In this document: piece after piece, positions 26,189-34,256 of the stretch
Numbering within the stretch: position 1 is the stretch's first letter
Layout of the letters: every line of letters begins with the position of its first letter
Assembly: GCF_900128995.1 (NCBI RefSeq)
Contig: NZ_FQUE01000001.1
Span: 62,001-126,000 of the forward strand
DNA: 64,000 bases
Origin: Loktanella atrilutea
GTDB taxonomy: Bacteria > Pseudomonadota > Alphaproteobacteria > Rhodobacterales > Rhodobacteraceae
Direction of reading: 5' to 3'
Notes under the pieces: model-generated
What the model was told of the DNA's origin: nothing
The model's input: the letters and a program-made list of their open reading frames with translations, nothing else
The model's database searches: none
Program-made: the position numbers and the translations under genes

Positions 26189-27334
26189 ATGGCACGCCAC
26201 GACCGTACATTGTCACCCGCCGCCGTGCCGGATGCCGCCACGACGCCCCCCCTTGCCGCGCCGGAAAAGCCCGCGGGTCGCAGCCGCAAGAAGATCGTCC
26301 TGATGATCGTGGCGCTGGCGGTCATCGGCGGCCTTGCCTACGTCGGGCAGGGCTGGTGGACGACGGGCCGCTTCATGGTCGACACGGACGACGCCTACGT
26401 CACCGCGGATATCACCCTGATCTCCAGCCGGGTGCAGGGCTACGTCGCTGCGGTCGAGGCGGTGGAGAATCAGACCGTGAAGGCCGGGGACGTGCTGGTG
26501 CGGCTGGACGACGGCGACTATGCCATTGCCCTCGACGTGGCGAAAAGCCGAGTTGCGACGGCAGACGACACGCTGGCGCGGATCGACGCCCAGATCGATG
26601 CGGCCGAAGCCGGTGTTGCGCAGGCGAGGGCGATGCGCGACGTGGCAGGAGCGCAGCTGCGAACCGCCACCACGACGGCAGAGCGGACGGAAAAGCTGAG
26701 CCGCGATAACGTCGCCTCTCAGGCACAGCTGGATACCGCGACCGAGGGGCTGGACACCGCCACGGCCTCCATCGCGAACGCCGACGCCGCCATCGCGGCG
26801 GCAGAGGCGCAGGTCGCCGTGCTGCAGGCCCAGCGGGCCGAGGCCGAGGGAACGACGCGGGAGCTGGAACTGGCCGTCGATCAGGCCGCGCGCAATCTGG
26901 ACCTGACGGTGCTGCGCGCGCCCGCCGACGGCACGCTGGCCAACCTGACGCTGGAGGTCGGCGATCTGGTCGCCCCCGGCGCCCGTCTGGCGGCGCTGGT
27001 GCCGACGCAGAAGCTTTACATCGAGGCGAACTTCAAGGAAACGCAGATGCCGGGCATCCATCCGGGTGCTACGGTCCACATCACCTTCGACGCGCTGCCG
27101 GATGTGGAATACGAAGGAACCGTCGATTCCTTCGCCCCCGCGACCGGGTCGGTCTTCAGTCTGCTGCCCGCCGACAATGCGACCGGAAACTTCACCAAGG
27201 TCGTGCAACGCGTCCCGGTTCGGATCGCGATCCCGGCGGATGCGCTGGACACCGGCCTGCTGCGCGCCGGCCTGTCCGCCGTGGTCGAGATCGACAGCCG
27301 TACCGGCAACGGCGCGGTCATGGCGGCCAAGTGA
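26189..27334 (+). CDS. HlyD/EmrA-family efflux adaptor
   Basis: A 381-residue membrane-fusion protein with a single N-terminal helix (IVLMIVALAVIGGLAYVGQ), then DDAYVTADITLISSRVQGYV, the EmrA-type barrel-sandwich start. A long Ala/Gln-rich coiled coil spans residues about 115-235, and the second half-motif is VLRAPADGTLANL. Start 26189 has AAAGGA six bases upstream; ATG 26174 is possible but has no site. The downstream DHA2 permease begins two bases after the stop, so the pair forms an EmrAB-like pump under TetR control. Confidence 0.93.
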   Translation: MARHDRTLSPAAVPDAATTPPLAAPEKPAGRSRKKIVLMIVALAVIGGLAYVGQGWWTTGRFMVDTDDAYVTADITLISSRVQGYVAAVEAVENQTVKAGDVLVRLDDGDYAIALDVAKSRVATADDTLARIDAQIDAAEAGVAQARAMRDVAGAQLRTATTTAERTEKLSRDNVASQAQLDTATEGLDTATASIANADAAIAAAEAQVAVLQAQRAEAEGTTRELELAVDQAARNLDLTVLRAPADGTLANLTLEVGDLVAPGARLAALVPTQKLYIEANFKETQMPGIHPGATVHITFDALPDVEYEGTVDSFAPATGSVFSLLPADNATGNFTKVVQRVPVRIAIPADALDTGLLRAGLSAVVEIDSRTGNGAVMAAK

Positions 27335-27335
27335 C

Positions 27336-28880
27336 ATGGACGACGCACCGGAACTGACGGGACGCCGGATCGCGGCCTTCATGGTCATGGTCGTCGGCAT
27401 GTTCATGGCGATCCTCGACATCCAGATTGTCAGCGCCTCTCTGCCTGACATCCAGGCAGGCCTTGGCGCCAGCCCGGACGAGATCAGCTGGGTCCAGACC
27501 GCCTATCTGATCGCAGAGGTCATCATGATCCCGCTGTCGGGGTTCCTGAGCCGGGTCATGTCCACGCGCATCCTGTTCACCGCGGCCGCCGCCGGGTTCA
27601 CCGCCGCCAGCTTCATGTGCGCCACCTCCGGCTCGATTTCCGAGATGATCCTTTGGCGCGGATTGCAGGGATTTCTGGGCGGCGGCATGATCCCCTCGGT
27701 CTTCGCTGCGGCCTTCACGATCTTTCCGCCGTCCAAGCGCAACGTGGTGTCGCCGATCATCGGCCTGATCGCGACGCTGGCGCCGACCGTTGGGCCAACC
27801 GTGGGCGGCTACCTCAGCCACGCGCTGTCGTGGCACTGGCTGTTCCTCGTCAACGTGATCCCCGGCATCGCCGTCGCCATCGGCGCATGGACCCTGATCG
27901 ACTTCGACCGCCCGAACTGGAAGCTGTTCAATCGTTTCGACTGGTGGGGACTGGCGGCGCTCGCCGGGTTCCTCGGCGGGCTGGAATACGTGCTGGAGGA
28001 AGGGCCCGCCAACGACTGGCTGCAGGACGAGGCCGTGGCCGTCCTCGCCGTCATCATGGTCGTGGGGGCCATCGTCACCTTCTGGCGCGCCTTCACGCGG
28101 GAAGAGCCGATCGTGGACCTGTCCGCCTTCGGCAACACGAACTTCGCCGTGGGGTCTGTCTTCAGCTTCACCATGGGTATCGGCCTTTACGGGCTGACCT
28201 ACCTCTATCCGCTCTACCTCGCCTCGATCCGCGGGTACGACAGCCTGATGATCGGAGAGACCGTCTTCATCTCGGGGCTCGCGATGTTCGTCAGCGCACC
28301 GCTGGCGGGGATCCTCGCATCGCGGCTGGACCTGCGGGTCATGCTTCTGATCGGCTTCATCGGCTTTGCCACCTCGACATGGATGCTGACCGGGCTGACT
28401 GCCGAATGGGATTTCCGGGAACTGATGTTGCCGCAGATCCTGCGCGGGCTGTCGCTGATGCTGTGCATGGTGCCGATCAACAACCTCGCCCTCGGCACCC
28501 TGCCGCCGGAGAAGATGAAGGGGGCGTCGGGCCTGTACAACCTGATGCGCAACCTTGGCGGTGCGGTGGGCCTTGCGGTCATCAATACGCTGCTGACCGA
28601 CCGCCGCACCCTGCACTACGAACGGCTGTCGGAGGCGGTCAACTGGACCAACGACGAGGCGCTGCGCCAGCTTGACATGATGGCGCGGAATCTGACGGCG
28701 CGCGGACTGGACGGCACGACCGGCGCGCTGGCCCAGATGGCCGGTCGGCTGCGCGGGCAGGCGGCGGTGATGTCTTTCATCGACGTCTTCGTGCTGATCA
28801 CCGTGCTCTTCGGCGGGCTGGCGTTGGCGGCGCTGCTGATGCGCGCACCGCCGAAGGACAAGGCGGTCGCGGCGCATTAG
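27336..28880 (+). CDS. DHA2 family (EmrB/QacA-type) drug efflux MFS permease
   Basis: A 514-residue, 14-helix drug:H+ antiporter. It has motif D1-like MAILDIQIVSASLPDIQ, the TM4 region RGLQGFLGGGMIPS, and motif C in LAPTVGPTVGGYLS. With its HlyD-type partner it would expel hydrophobic compounds, using an outer-membrane channel supplied from elsewhere (a tolC gene is at 58966). It begins one base after the adaptor stop codon. The last 30 residues are a cytoplasmic tail ending KDKAVAAH. Confidence 0.94.
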   Translation: MDDAPELTGRRIAAFMVMVVGMFMAILDIQIVSASLPDIQAGLGASPDEISWVQTAYLIAEVIMIPLSGFLSRVMSTRILFTAAAAGFTAASFMCATSGSISEMILWRGLQGFLGGGMIPSVFAAAFTIFPPSKRNVVSPIIGLIATLAPTVGPTVGGYLSHALSWHWLFLVNVIPGIAVAIGAWTLIDFDRPNWKLFNRFDWWGLAALAGFLGGLEYVLEEGPANDWLQDEAVAVLAVIMVVGAIVTFWRAFTREEPIVDLSAFGNTNFAVGSVFSFTMGIGLYGLTYLYPLYLASIRGYDSLMIGETVFISGLAMFVSAPLAGILASRLDLRVMLLIGFIGFATSTWMLTGLTAEWDFRELMLPQILRGLSLMLCMVPINNLALGTLPPEKMKGASGLYNLMRNLGGAVGLAVINTLLTDRRTLHYERLSEAVNWTNDEALRQLDMMARNLTARGLDGTTGALAQMAGRLRGQAAVMSFIDVFVLITVLFGGLALAALLMRAPPKDKAVAAH

Positions 28881-28905
28881 GCGGTCTGGCCCGTCGGGCC
28901 GGATG

Positions 28906-28954
28906 GAGGCGCTGCCTCCAGACCTCCGAGGTATTTTTAACCAGAAGAAGGGGG
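28906..28954 (+). repeat. Intergenic hairpin element, GAGGTATTT type
   Basis: A six-bp hairpin (GGAGGC, loop, GCCTCC at 28906-28920) is followed by AGACCTCCGAGGTATTT, six bases and AGAAGAAGGGGG, the same parts in the same order and spacing as the copy at 5175-5223 on the other strand. It is between two convergent genes. Confidence 0.65.
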
Positions 28955-28982
28955 CGCGGCCCTGCCGTGGCGGGGCCGCGCC
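28953..28982. terminator. Strong GC hairpin between convergent genes
   Basis: GGCGCGGCCC (28953-28962) pairs perfectly with GGGCCGCGCC (28973-28982), with a further GCC/GGC pair in the loop. No T-run follows on either side. Its place between the efflux operon and the DUF4394 gene suggests a bidirectional barrier. Confidence 0.6.
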
Positions 28983-28993
28983 GGTGGTGCGGC

Positions 28994-29776
28994 CTACATC
29001 GCCGGCAGGATCGCCATATCGCGGATCGTGCCATCGACGCCCTCGATCGGGCCGGCCTCGGTCGCGGCGCCGGTCTCGAGGTCGACGGTGTAGAGCGTCG
29101 TGCCGTTCACCAGCCAGCCGGTGTTCTCCATCGCCTCGGTGGTCTGGATGTCGAAGGCATAGTTCGCCTCCGGCGCCTCGATCCCCAGCTTGCCGATCGC
29201 GCCCAGCGTGCCGTCGTTGGGCGAGACCTGCTGGATCACCGCGACGATGGTGCTGTCGATGTCGAACATCGCCGTACTGTCGGGCTTGCCATAGCTGTTG
29301 ATGTAGGCGGCGGCGGCAATGGCCGGAGTTTCGCCCACGTGCATGTCGCCCGCCTGCCAGTCGAGGCTGCCGTCAACCGTCACAGCACCCGTGTCAACGT
29401 CGACGCGGTGGTTCGTCGTGCCAGTCATGAAGCGAAGCTTGTCGGCCATCGGGTTGAAATCGACGATGACGGGCTGGTCGGTGACGGGAAGCTCCGTGTC
29501 CATCGTGGACATCTCGGTCGCGGCGCCGGTTGCCGGGTCGATGCTGACGACGACCATGTCTGGCGTCACGCCAACAAGCGTCTTGTCGGAGGGACGCAGG
29601 TCGAAGCCCAGCAGGCTGTCGACGCCGGTCACGTCCATCGTGCCGGAGACGGCCAGCGTCTCGGTGTCGAACATCACGAGGGTCTTGTCACCGACGAGGC
29701 CCACCGCGGGCGCCGCATGGGCGGCCGACAGGGACAGGGTCAGTGCAGTGGTCGAGAAGACTGCGATACGAAACAT
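28994..29776 (-). CDS. DUF4394 exported protein
   Basis: A 260-residue secreted protein. The signal peptide (MFRIAVFSTTALTLSLSAAHA, cut before APAVG) leads to a beta-rich body with repeats of the shape TVDLETGAATEAG, VVSIDPATGAATEM and VDVDTGAVTVDG, consistent with the six- or seven-bladed propeller predicted for DUF4394. No enzyme motif is seen. AAGGA lies seven bases before the ATG. It is divergent to the ECF sigma gene and its promoter mirrors that of the sigma gene, so it is very likely a target of that sigma factor. Confidence 0.88.
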   Translation of the reverse strand: MFRIAVFSTTALTLSLSAAHAAPAVGLVGDKTLVMFDTETLAVSGTMDVTGVDSLLGFDLRPSDKTLVGVTPDMVVVSIDPATGAATEMSTMDTELPVTDQPVIVDFNPMADKLRFMTGTTNHRVDVDTGAVTVDGSLDWQAGDMHVGETPAIAAAAYINSYGKPDSTAMFDIDSTIVAVIQQVSPNDGTLGAIGKLGIEAPEANYAFDIQTTEAMENTGWLVNGTTLYTVDLETGAATEAGPIEGVDGTIRDMAILPAM

Positions 29777-29831
29777 GGGTCAATCCTTTTCAAGGTCTGC
29801 AAAGGCACGGCGCTCGTCGCCGTCCATGTCC

Positions 29832-29863
29832 CGAAGACACGGGGGATGCGAAATCGGATGCAG
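29832..29863 (-). promoter_or_regulatory. Probable ECF promoter for the DUF4394 gene
   Basis: Read on the minus strand: CTGCATCCG (-35 region), 13 bases, CGTGTCTTCG (-10 region). The same two words with the same 13-base gap occur on the plus strand at 29879-29910. The predicted start point gives a 5' leader of about 50 bases. Confidence 0.75.
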
Positions 29864-29878
29864 AAATATTGAATTTAT

Positions 29879-29910
29879 CTGCATCCGGGGCGGCGGCCCT
29901 CGTGTCTTCG
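29879..29910 (+). promoter_or_regulatory. Probable autoregulated ECF promoter for the sigma/anti-sigma operon
   Basis: CTGCATCCG (29879-29887), 13 bases, CGTGTCTTCG (29901-29910). The GTC-containing -10 word is usual for ECF factors. The predicted start would be close to 29915, just before the ribosome binding site AAAGGGG. Confidence 0.75.
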
Positions 29911-29931
29911 CTTTTGAAAGGGGCAAGATTG

Positions 29932-30582
29932 ATGCATCAACACACGCGACAGATGACCGATGTCACCGCCTTTGCCCCGGTGCTGCGGCACATCCAGACG
30001 CGAGAGGACGACCCCTTGACCGACGACAGTGCCAAAGACCGCGCCGCCCGTCTGAACGCGGCGGTGACCGCCTGCGCCGCGGGGGATCAGTCCGGCGTCG
30101 ATGCGATCCTCGGGCTCGAAGGGCCGCAGTTGCTGGGTCTGGCTCACCGTATCCTGTCCCGCCGCGACCTTGCGGAAGAGGCCCTGCAGGATGCCATGGT
30201 GCAGGTCTGGCGCAAGGCTGCCCAATTTGATGCAGGGTCCGGGTCCGCGCGCGGCTGGATCTACGCCATCCTCCGCAACCGCTGTCTGAACATCCTGCGC
30301 GACCGCAAGCGCCTGTCGATCCTGGACCCCGGCGATCTGGCGACACTGCAGGAAGGGCGCCAGCGGATCGTGCCGGAGGAAGGCTGGGAACTGCTGGCCG
30401 GGCCGGGGCGCATCCGCGCGTGCCTGCGCGGTCTGGATCAGCCCAGCCGCCACGCCATCCTGCTGGCCCATGTCGCGGGCTTCACCCACGCCGAGATCGC
30501 CGCCCGTCAGGACATGCCGCTCGGCACGATCAAGTCGCTCATCCGTCGCGGCCTGCACGCATTGAAGGAGTGCCTGACATGA
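29932..30582 (+). CDS. ECF-type RNA polymerase sigma factor
   Basis: A 216-residue sigma-70 family ECF factor. Region 2 spans about residues 45-115 (DLAEEALQDAMVQVWRKA, then ARGWIYAILRNRCLN); region 4 follows at about 155-212, with ILLAHVAGFTHAEIAARQD and GTIKSLIRRGLHALKECL. The start at 29932 has AAAGGGG nine bases upstream; ATG 29953 or TTG 30015 are possible. The anti-sigma gene overlaps the stop (ATGA), the standard layout for a sigma/anti-sigma pair. A matching promoter upstream suggests it transcribes itself. Confidence 0.93.
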   Translation: MHQHTRQMTDVTAFAPVLRHIQTREDDPLTDDSAKDRAARLNAAVTACAAGDQSGVDAILGLEGPQLLGLAHRILSRRDLAEEALQDAMVQVWRKAAQFDAGSGSARGWIYAILRNRCLNILRDRKRLSILDPGDLATLQEGRQRIVPEEGWELLAGPGRIRACLRGLDQPSRHAILLAHVAGFTHAEIAARQDMPLGTIKSLIRRGLHALKECLT

Positions 30583-31286
30583 CCCGCCTGTCCGACGAGA
30601 TCATGGCCCTGTCCGACGACTACGTGCTGGGCTTGCTGTCGCCCGCCGAGGCGACGCTGATGGAGGCCGTCATCGCCCGAGAGCCCGAACTGTCCCGCAG
30701 GGTGGGCCGCCTGCGCGATCAGTTGCTGCCGCTCGACCTGTCGGCGGACCCTATGCCCCTGCCGGAGGGATTCGCGGCGAAGGTGCGGGGGCAACTTCCA
30801 GCGCAGCAGGGGACAGCAGTACCGTCGGTGGACGCGACGCCGTCCAATGCATCGGGCGCACCGGGTCGCAGGGCGTTGGGCCTGATTGCGGCGGCGGTTG
30901 CCGGTCTGGCCTTGGGGGTCGGATTGACCGGCATGCGGCCCCTGCCTGCGCCCACCGTCGTCGCGGTGCTTGTGGACGCGGATGGTGTGCCGCAGGCCGT
31001 CATAGACGACTACGGCAACGATACCGCCACGGTCCGATTCGTTGCCGACGTTGCCGTGCCCGCCGACCGGACGCTGCAGGTCTGGACACTGCCGTCGCAG
31101 GACCTCGGGCCGATATCGCTCGGCACGCTCGACCGGACGGCGCCGGCGCAGCTTCGCTTTGCCGACCTGCCGGATCCCGGTGCGCAGCAGCTTTACGAAG
31201 TGACGCTGGAACCGCTGGGCGGCTCGCCCACCGGGCGGCCAACGGGGCCGATCATCGGCAAGGGGTTCGCGGCACCGCAAGCCTGA
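30579..31286 (+). CDS. RskA-type membrane anti-sigma factor
   Basis: A 235-residue single-pass protein. The N-terminal cytosolic part (residues 1-95; DDYVLGLLSPAEATLMEA) has no HxxxCxxC zinc motif, so it is not a ZAS-type. A transmembrane helix spans about 99-118. The periplasmic domain has the RskA features VVAVLVDADGVPQAVIDDYG and LQVWTLPSQDLGPISLG. It would hold the sigma factor at the membrane until proteolysis or a periplasmic signal frees it. It overlaps the sigma stop by 4 bases. Confidence 0.9.
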   Translation: MTRLSDEIMALSDDYVLGLLSPAEATLMEAVIAREPELSRRVGRLRDQLLPLDLSADPMPLPEGFAAKVRGQLPAQQGTAVPSVDATPSNASGAPGRRALGLIAAAVAGLALGVGLTGMRPLPAPTVVAVLVDADGVPQAVIDDYGNDTATVRFVADVAVPADRTLQVWTLPSQDLGPISLGTLDRTAPAQLRFADLPDPGAQQLYEVTLEPLGGSPTGRPTGPIIGKGFAAPQA

Positions 31287-31330
31287 AGCGCCGACGGGAT
31301 AGCGTGGGGTATTCACCGGGCGCCGGGACT

Positions 31331-31352
31331 CCGAATTTTCTAGAAAATTCGG
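31331..31352. repeat. Perfect 22-bp palindrome, copy 1
   Basis: CCGAATTTTCTAGAAAATTCGG is a perfect palindrome. Together with flanking GACT on the left and GTGGCAGGC on the right it is repeated in direct orientation 167 bases downstream. Confidence 0.8.
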
Positions 31353-31497
31353 GTGGCAGGCGGATGACGGTCCCCCCCGGCCGCCCGCGTCTTTCAGCGC
31401 TTGACGAAGTCAAACATCGTATCATGGGCAATGGGTTCGCGCCGCGCCAGACTTGAGGCGGCGGGATTACGGGCGGCATCTACTAGGTGCCAAGACT
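31353..31497. other. Gene-free segment between the two palindromes
   Basis: The segment between anti-sigma gene and gamma-glutamyltransferase has no convincing gene. On the minus strand it can be read as part of a short frame ending ARREPIAHDTMFDFVKR, without a plausible start or ribosome binding site, so I do not call it. Confidence 0.45.
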
Positions 31498-31519
31498 CCG
31501 AATTTTCTAGAAAATTCGG
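31498..31519. repeat. Perfect 22-bp palindrome, copy 2
   Basis: The same sequence as copy 1, flanked by GACT and GAGGCAGGC. The two copies are direct repeats of at least 31 of 33 bases and bracket a gene-free stretch. Confidence 0.8.
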
Positions 31520-31557
31520 GAGGCAGGCAGCTGTCGCCGCGGCCTGCCTCCCGTCGG

Positions 31558-33345
31558 TCAGCGCCCGACGGCGTAGGCCTGCATCAGCCGCGGCGTCGCC
31601 GCCGCCCGCATCAGGCCGGATGCATCGCGGCTGGCGGCGGTCAGGCGGCCGACGCTCCAGGGTTCGGCCACCTGCACCCTGTGCCCGCGCCCGCGCAGGT
31701 CGGCGATGACGCCCTCGCCGAACGACGGTTCCACCATCAGGTGACCGGGATCGGTTGCCCGGGGATAGAACGAGCCCTGGAAGTGGGCCGTGTGGAACAG
31801 CGGCGCGTCGATCGCCGCCTGCAGGTTCGTCATGCCGTGGACATGGCGCAGGAAGAACATCAGTTGCCACTGGTCCTGCTGGTCGCCGCCCGGGGTGCCG
31901 AAGACCATGCTGGCGCGACGATTCCGCCCCGCGATGGAGGGCGACAGCGTCGTGCGCGGCCGCCGTCCCGGGACCAGCGAGGTGGGCAGACCCTCGGTCA
32001 GCCAGAACATCTGTGCGCGACTGTTCAAGGGCATGCCAAGGCCGGGGACCACTGGCGACGATTGCAACCATCCCCCAGAGGGCGTGGCAGAGACCATGTT
32101 GCCCCAGCGGTCGATCACGTCGATATGCACCGTGTCGCCGCGCTTCTCGCTCAAGTGCGCCATCGTGGGCTCGCCGGCACCGACGCCGGTGTCCGCCACC
32201 TCGGCGCTCGCGCGCTTCAGCGCCTCGCGCACCCACAGATCGTGACCCACGATCTCTCCCGGGCGCTGGTCGAGCGAGGCCTCCGCGCCGATCATCGCGC
32301 GGCGGATCGCGGCGTAGTCCTTCGACAGCAGGGTGTCGGTCGGGATGTTCGTATGGTCCGGGTCGCCGTAGTAGGCCTCGCGGTCGGCAAAGGACAGCTT
32401 CATCGCCTCCGTCACCCAATGCACGAAATCCGCGCCGTTCGGGTCCATGTCCGCGATGCCGGAGCCTTCGAGGATACGCAGGGATTGCAGCATGGTCGGC
32501 GACTGCGCCCACATGCCGGCCTTCCATACGGTCCAGCCGTTGTAGTCGATGGACAGCGGTGCCTCGTAGGTGGCTTCCCAACCCGCCATGTCATCGCCGG
32601 TCAGTACGCCCTTGCGACGACCGCCGGCGGCATCCATGACGCAGGCCTCGCGCATCCAGTCGTCGATCGCCTCTGCGACGAAACCCTTCGAGAACGCGGC
32701 CCGCGCCGCCTCGATCTGGGCGTCATGGCCACTGGCCGCCTCGGCCTCGGTCAGGATGCGGTCCCAGGTGTCGGCGAGGGCGGGGTTGCGGAACAGGCTT
32801 TCCGGGGCCGGGGCCTGCCCCCCCGGCATCCACGTGTCATAGGACGTGGGCCATTCGTCGCGGAAGAAGTCGCCAAGCCCTGCAATCGTCGCCGACACGC
32901 GGGACAGCACCGGGTGGCCATGGCGGGCATAGTGGATCGCCGGTTCCAGGATATCGCGCAGCGGCAGCTTGCCGTGGTCGCGCAGCATCAGCATCCAGGC
33001 GTCGAACACGCCCGGAATGACCGTCGCCAGCAGCCCCGATCCGGGAATCAGGTCCAGCCCTTCGTTTTTGTAGTGCTGGATCGTCGCCCCCGCCGGCGCG
33101 GTGCCCTGGCCGCAGACGACGCGGGGCGTGTCCTCTCCCGCGACCTGGATCAGCGCGGGCATGTCGCCCAGCGGGCCGCAGAGGTGCGGCTCCACCACGT
33201 TCAGCACGAAGTTCATCGCGGCGGCGGCGTCGAAGGCGGTGCCGCCTTTTTCGAGGATGCTCATGCCGACGGCAGAGGCGATCCAGTGAGTCGAGGTCGC
33301 GACGCCGAAGGTGCCCAGGATTTCGGGCCGGGTGGTGAATTGCAT
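31558..33345 (-). CDS. ggt: Gamma-glutamyltransferase family protein, cytosolic
   Basis: A 595-residue Ntn-hydrolase of the gamma-glutamyltransferase family. The autocatalytic nucleophile is T405 in KRGDTVHIDVIDRWGN, and downstream SGGWLQSS, GMPLNSRAQMF, RPRTTLSPSI and GTPGGDQQDQWQ are conserved. The N terminus (MQFTTRPEILGTFG) has no signal peptide, unlike periplasmic GGTs, so it probably works in the cytosol on peptides brought in by the ABC transporter encoded just upstream. Substrates could be gamma-glutamyl peptides or glutathione, but some homologues are acylases of other amides. It is last in the operon. Start 33345 follows AGGA. Confidence 0.88.
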   Translation of the reverse strand: MQFTTRPEILGTFGVATSTHWIASAVGMSILEKGGTAFDAAAAMNFVLNVVEPHLCGPLGDMPALIQVAGEDTPRVVCGQGTAPAGATIQHYKNEGLDLIPGSGLLATVIPGVFDAWMLMLRDHGKLPLRDILEPAIHYARHGHPVLSRVSATIAGLGDFFRDEWPTSYDTWMPGGQAPAPESLFRNPALADTWDRILTEAEAASGHDAQIEAARAAFSKGFVAEAIDDWMREACVMDAAGGRRKGVLTGDDMAGWEATYEAPLSIDYNGWTVWKAGMWAQSPTMLQSLRILEGSGIADMDPNGADFVHWVTEAMKLSFADREAYYGDPDHTNIPTDTLLSKDYAAIRRAMIGAEASLDQRPGEIVGHDLWVREALKRASAEVADTGVGAGEPTMAHLSEKRGDTVHIDVIDRWGNMVSATPSGGWLQSSPVVPGLGMPLNSRAQMFWLTEGLPTSLVPGRRPRTTLSPSIAGRNRRASMVFGTPGGDQQDQWQLMFFLRHVHGMTNLQAAIDAPLFHTAHFQGSFYPRATDPGHLMVEPSFGEGVIADLRGRGHRVQVAEPWSVGRLTAASRDASGLMRAAATPRLMQAYAVGR

Positions 33346-33359
33346 GGATATCGTCCTGT

Positions 33360-34256
33360 TCAGTTGTCGCGGGGATCGAGGGCGTCGCGCAGACCGTCGC
33401 CCAGAAGATTGAAGCCGAGCACGACGAGGAAGATCGCGATGCCGGGGTAGAGCGCCAGCCAGGGCGCCTGTTCGAGGAACTGCTTGGCAGTGTTCAGCAT
33501 CGACCCCCAGCTGGGGGCCGGCGGCTGCTGGCCAAGGCCGAGGAAGGACAGCGACGCCTCGGCGATGATCGCCGTGGCGATGGTCAGCGTCGCCTGCACC
33601 AGCAGCGGCGGCACGATGTTGGGCAGGATGTAGCGCGCGATGATGTCGCGGTGCGTGAGGCCGATGGCGGTGGCGCCCTCGACGTAGTCCTCTGTCAGCA
33701 CCTGCATGGTCTGGGCCCGGGCCAGTCGAATGAAGATCGGCACCGCCGAGATGCCGATCGCGATCATCGCGTTTGTCAGCGATGGGCCAAGGAAGGCGGC
33801 CATGGCGATGGCGAGGATCAGGAAGGGGGCGGCCAGCAGAGCCTCGGTCACGCGGGAGATCGCGGCGTCGGTCCAGCCGCGCGCGTAGCCGGCGGCGACT
33901 CCCAGCGGTACGCCGATCACCAGCGCGATGGTGACGGACACGACGCCCGCCATCAACGACGCCTGCGCGCCCCAGATCATGCGTGACAGCATGTCGCGGC
34001 CCAGCTCGTCGGTGCCGAACCAGTGCACGGCAGAGGGCGCCTTGCGCACCGCGCCGAAATCCGTGGCGGCGGGGCCGGGGATCGGCAGGACGGGGGCGAG
34101 GATCGCAACGATGCAAAAGAAGGCCACGATGCCGCCGCCCAGCAAGGCGGCCGGGTTCTTCCTCAGCTTGCGCCAGACACGGCTCTGCTTCGGCGGCAGG
34201 ACTTCCGAGACCTCCTGCCGGGACGGGGCGGTGTCGAGGGTGACGGGGTTGCTCAT
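33360..34256 (-). CDS. Dipeptide-type ABC transporter permease (DppC-like)
   Basis: A 298-residue permease with six helices and the EAA loop EGATAIGLTHRDIIARYILPN, then LSFLGLGQQPPAPSWGSML, the family signatures of the DppC/OppC type. It pairs with the DppB-type subunit encoded by the preceding gene, overlapping its stop (ATGA). The start has GAATCATGAG context and no obvious strong ribosome binding site, so translation is probably coupled. The complex would import a peptide-like substrate for the gamma-glutamyltransferase. Confidence 0.92.
   Translation of the reverse strand: MSNPVTLDTAPSRQEVSEVLPPKQSRVWRKLRKNPAALLGGGIVAFFCIVAILAPVLPIPGPAATDFGAVRKAPSAVHWFGTDELGRDMLSRMIWGAQASLMAGVVSVTIALVIGVPLGVAAGYARGWTDAAISRVTEALLAAPFLILAIAMAAFLGPSLTNAMIAIGISAVPIFIRLARAQTMQVLTEDYVEGATAIGLTHRDIIARYILPNIVPPLLVQATLTIATAIIAEASLSFLGLGQQPPAPSWGSMLNTAKQFLEQAPWLALYPGIAIFLVVLGFNLLGDGLRDALDPRDN

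Noticed and set aside
29855-29887. CGGATGCAG/CTGCATCCG as a repressor palindrome
   Set aside because: The halves are better explained as the -35 words of two divergent promoters, because each has an equal -10 word 13 bases further out.
31394-31460. Short minus-strand reading frame ending ARREPIAHDTMFDFVKR
   Set aside because: It has no start codon with a ribosome binding site in the gene-free segment and depends on the palindromic repeat being translated. Kept only as part of the repeat observation.
31453-33450. 665-residue plus-strand open frame
   Set aside because: Wholly antisense to gamma-glutamyltransferase, with low-complexity composition typical of high-GC shadow frames.
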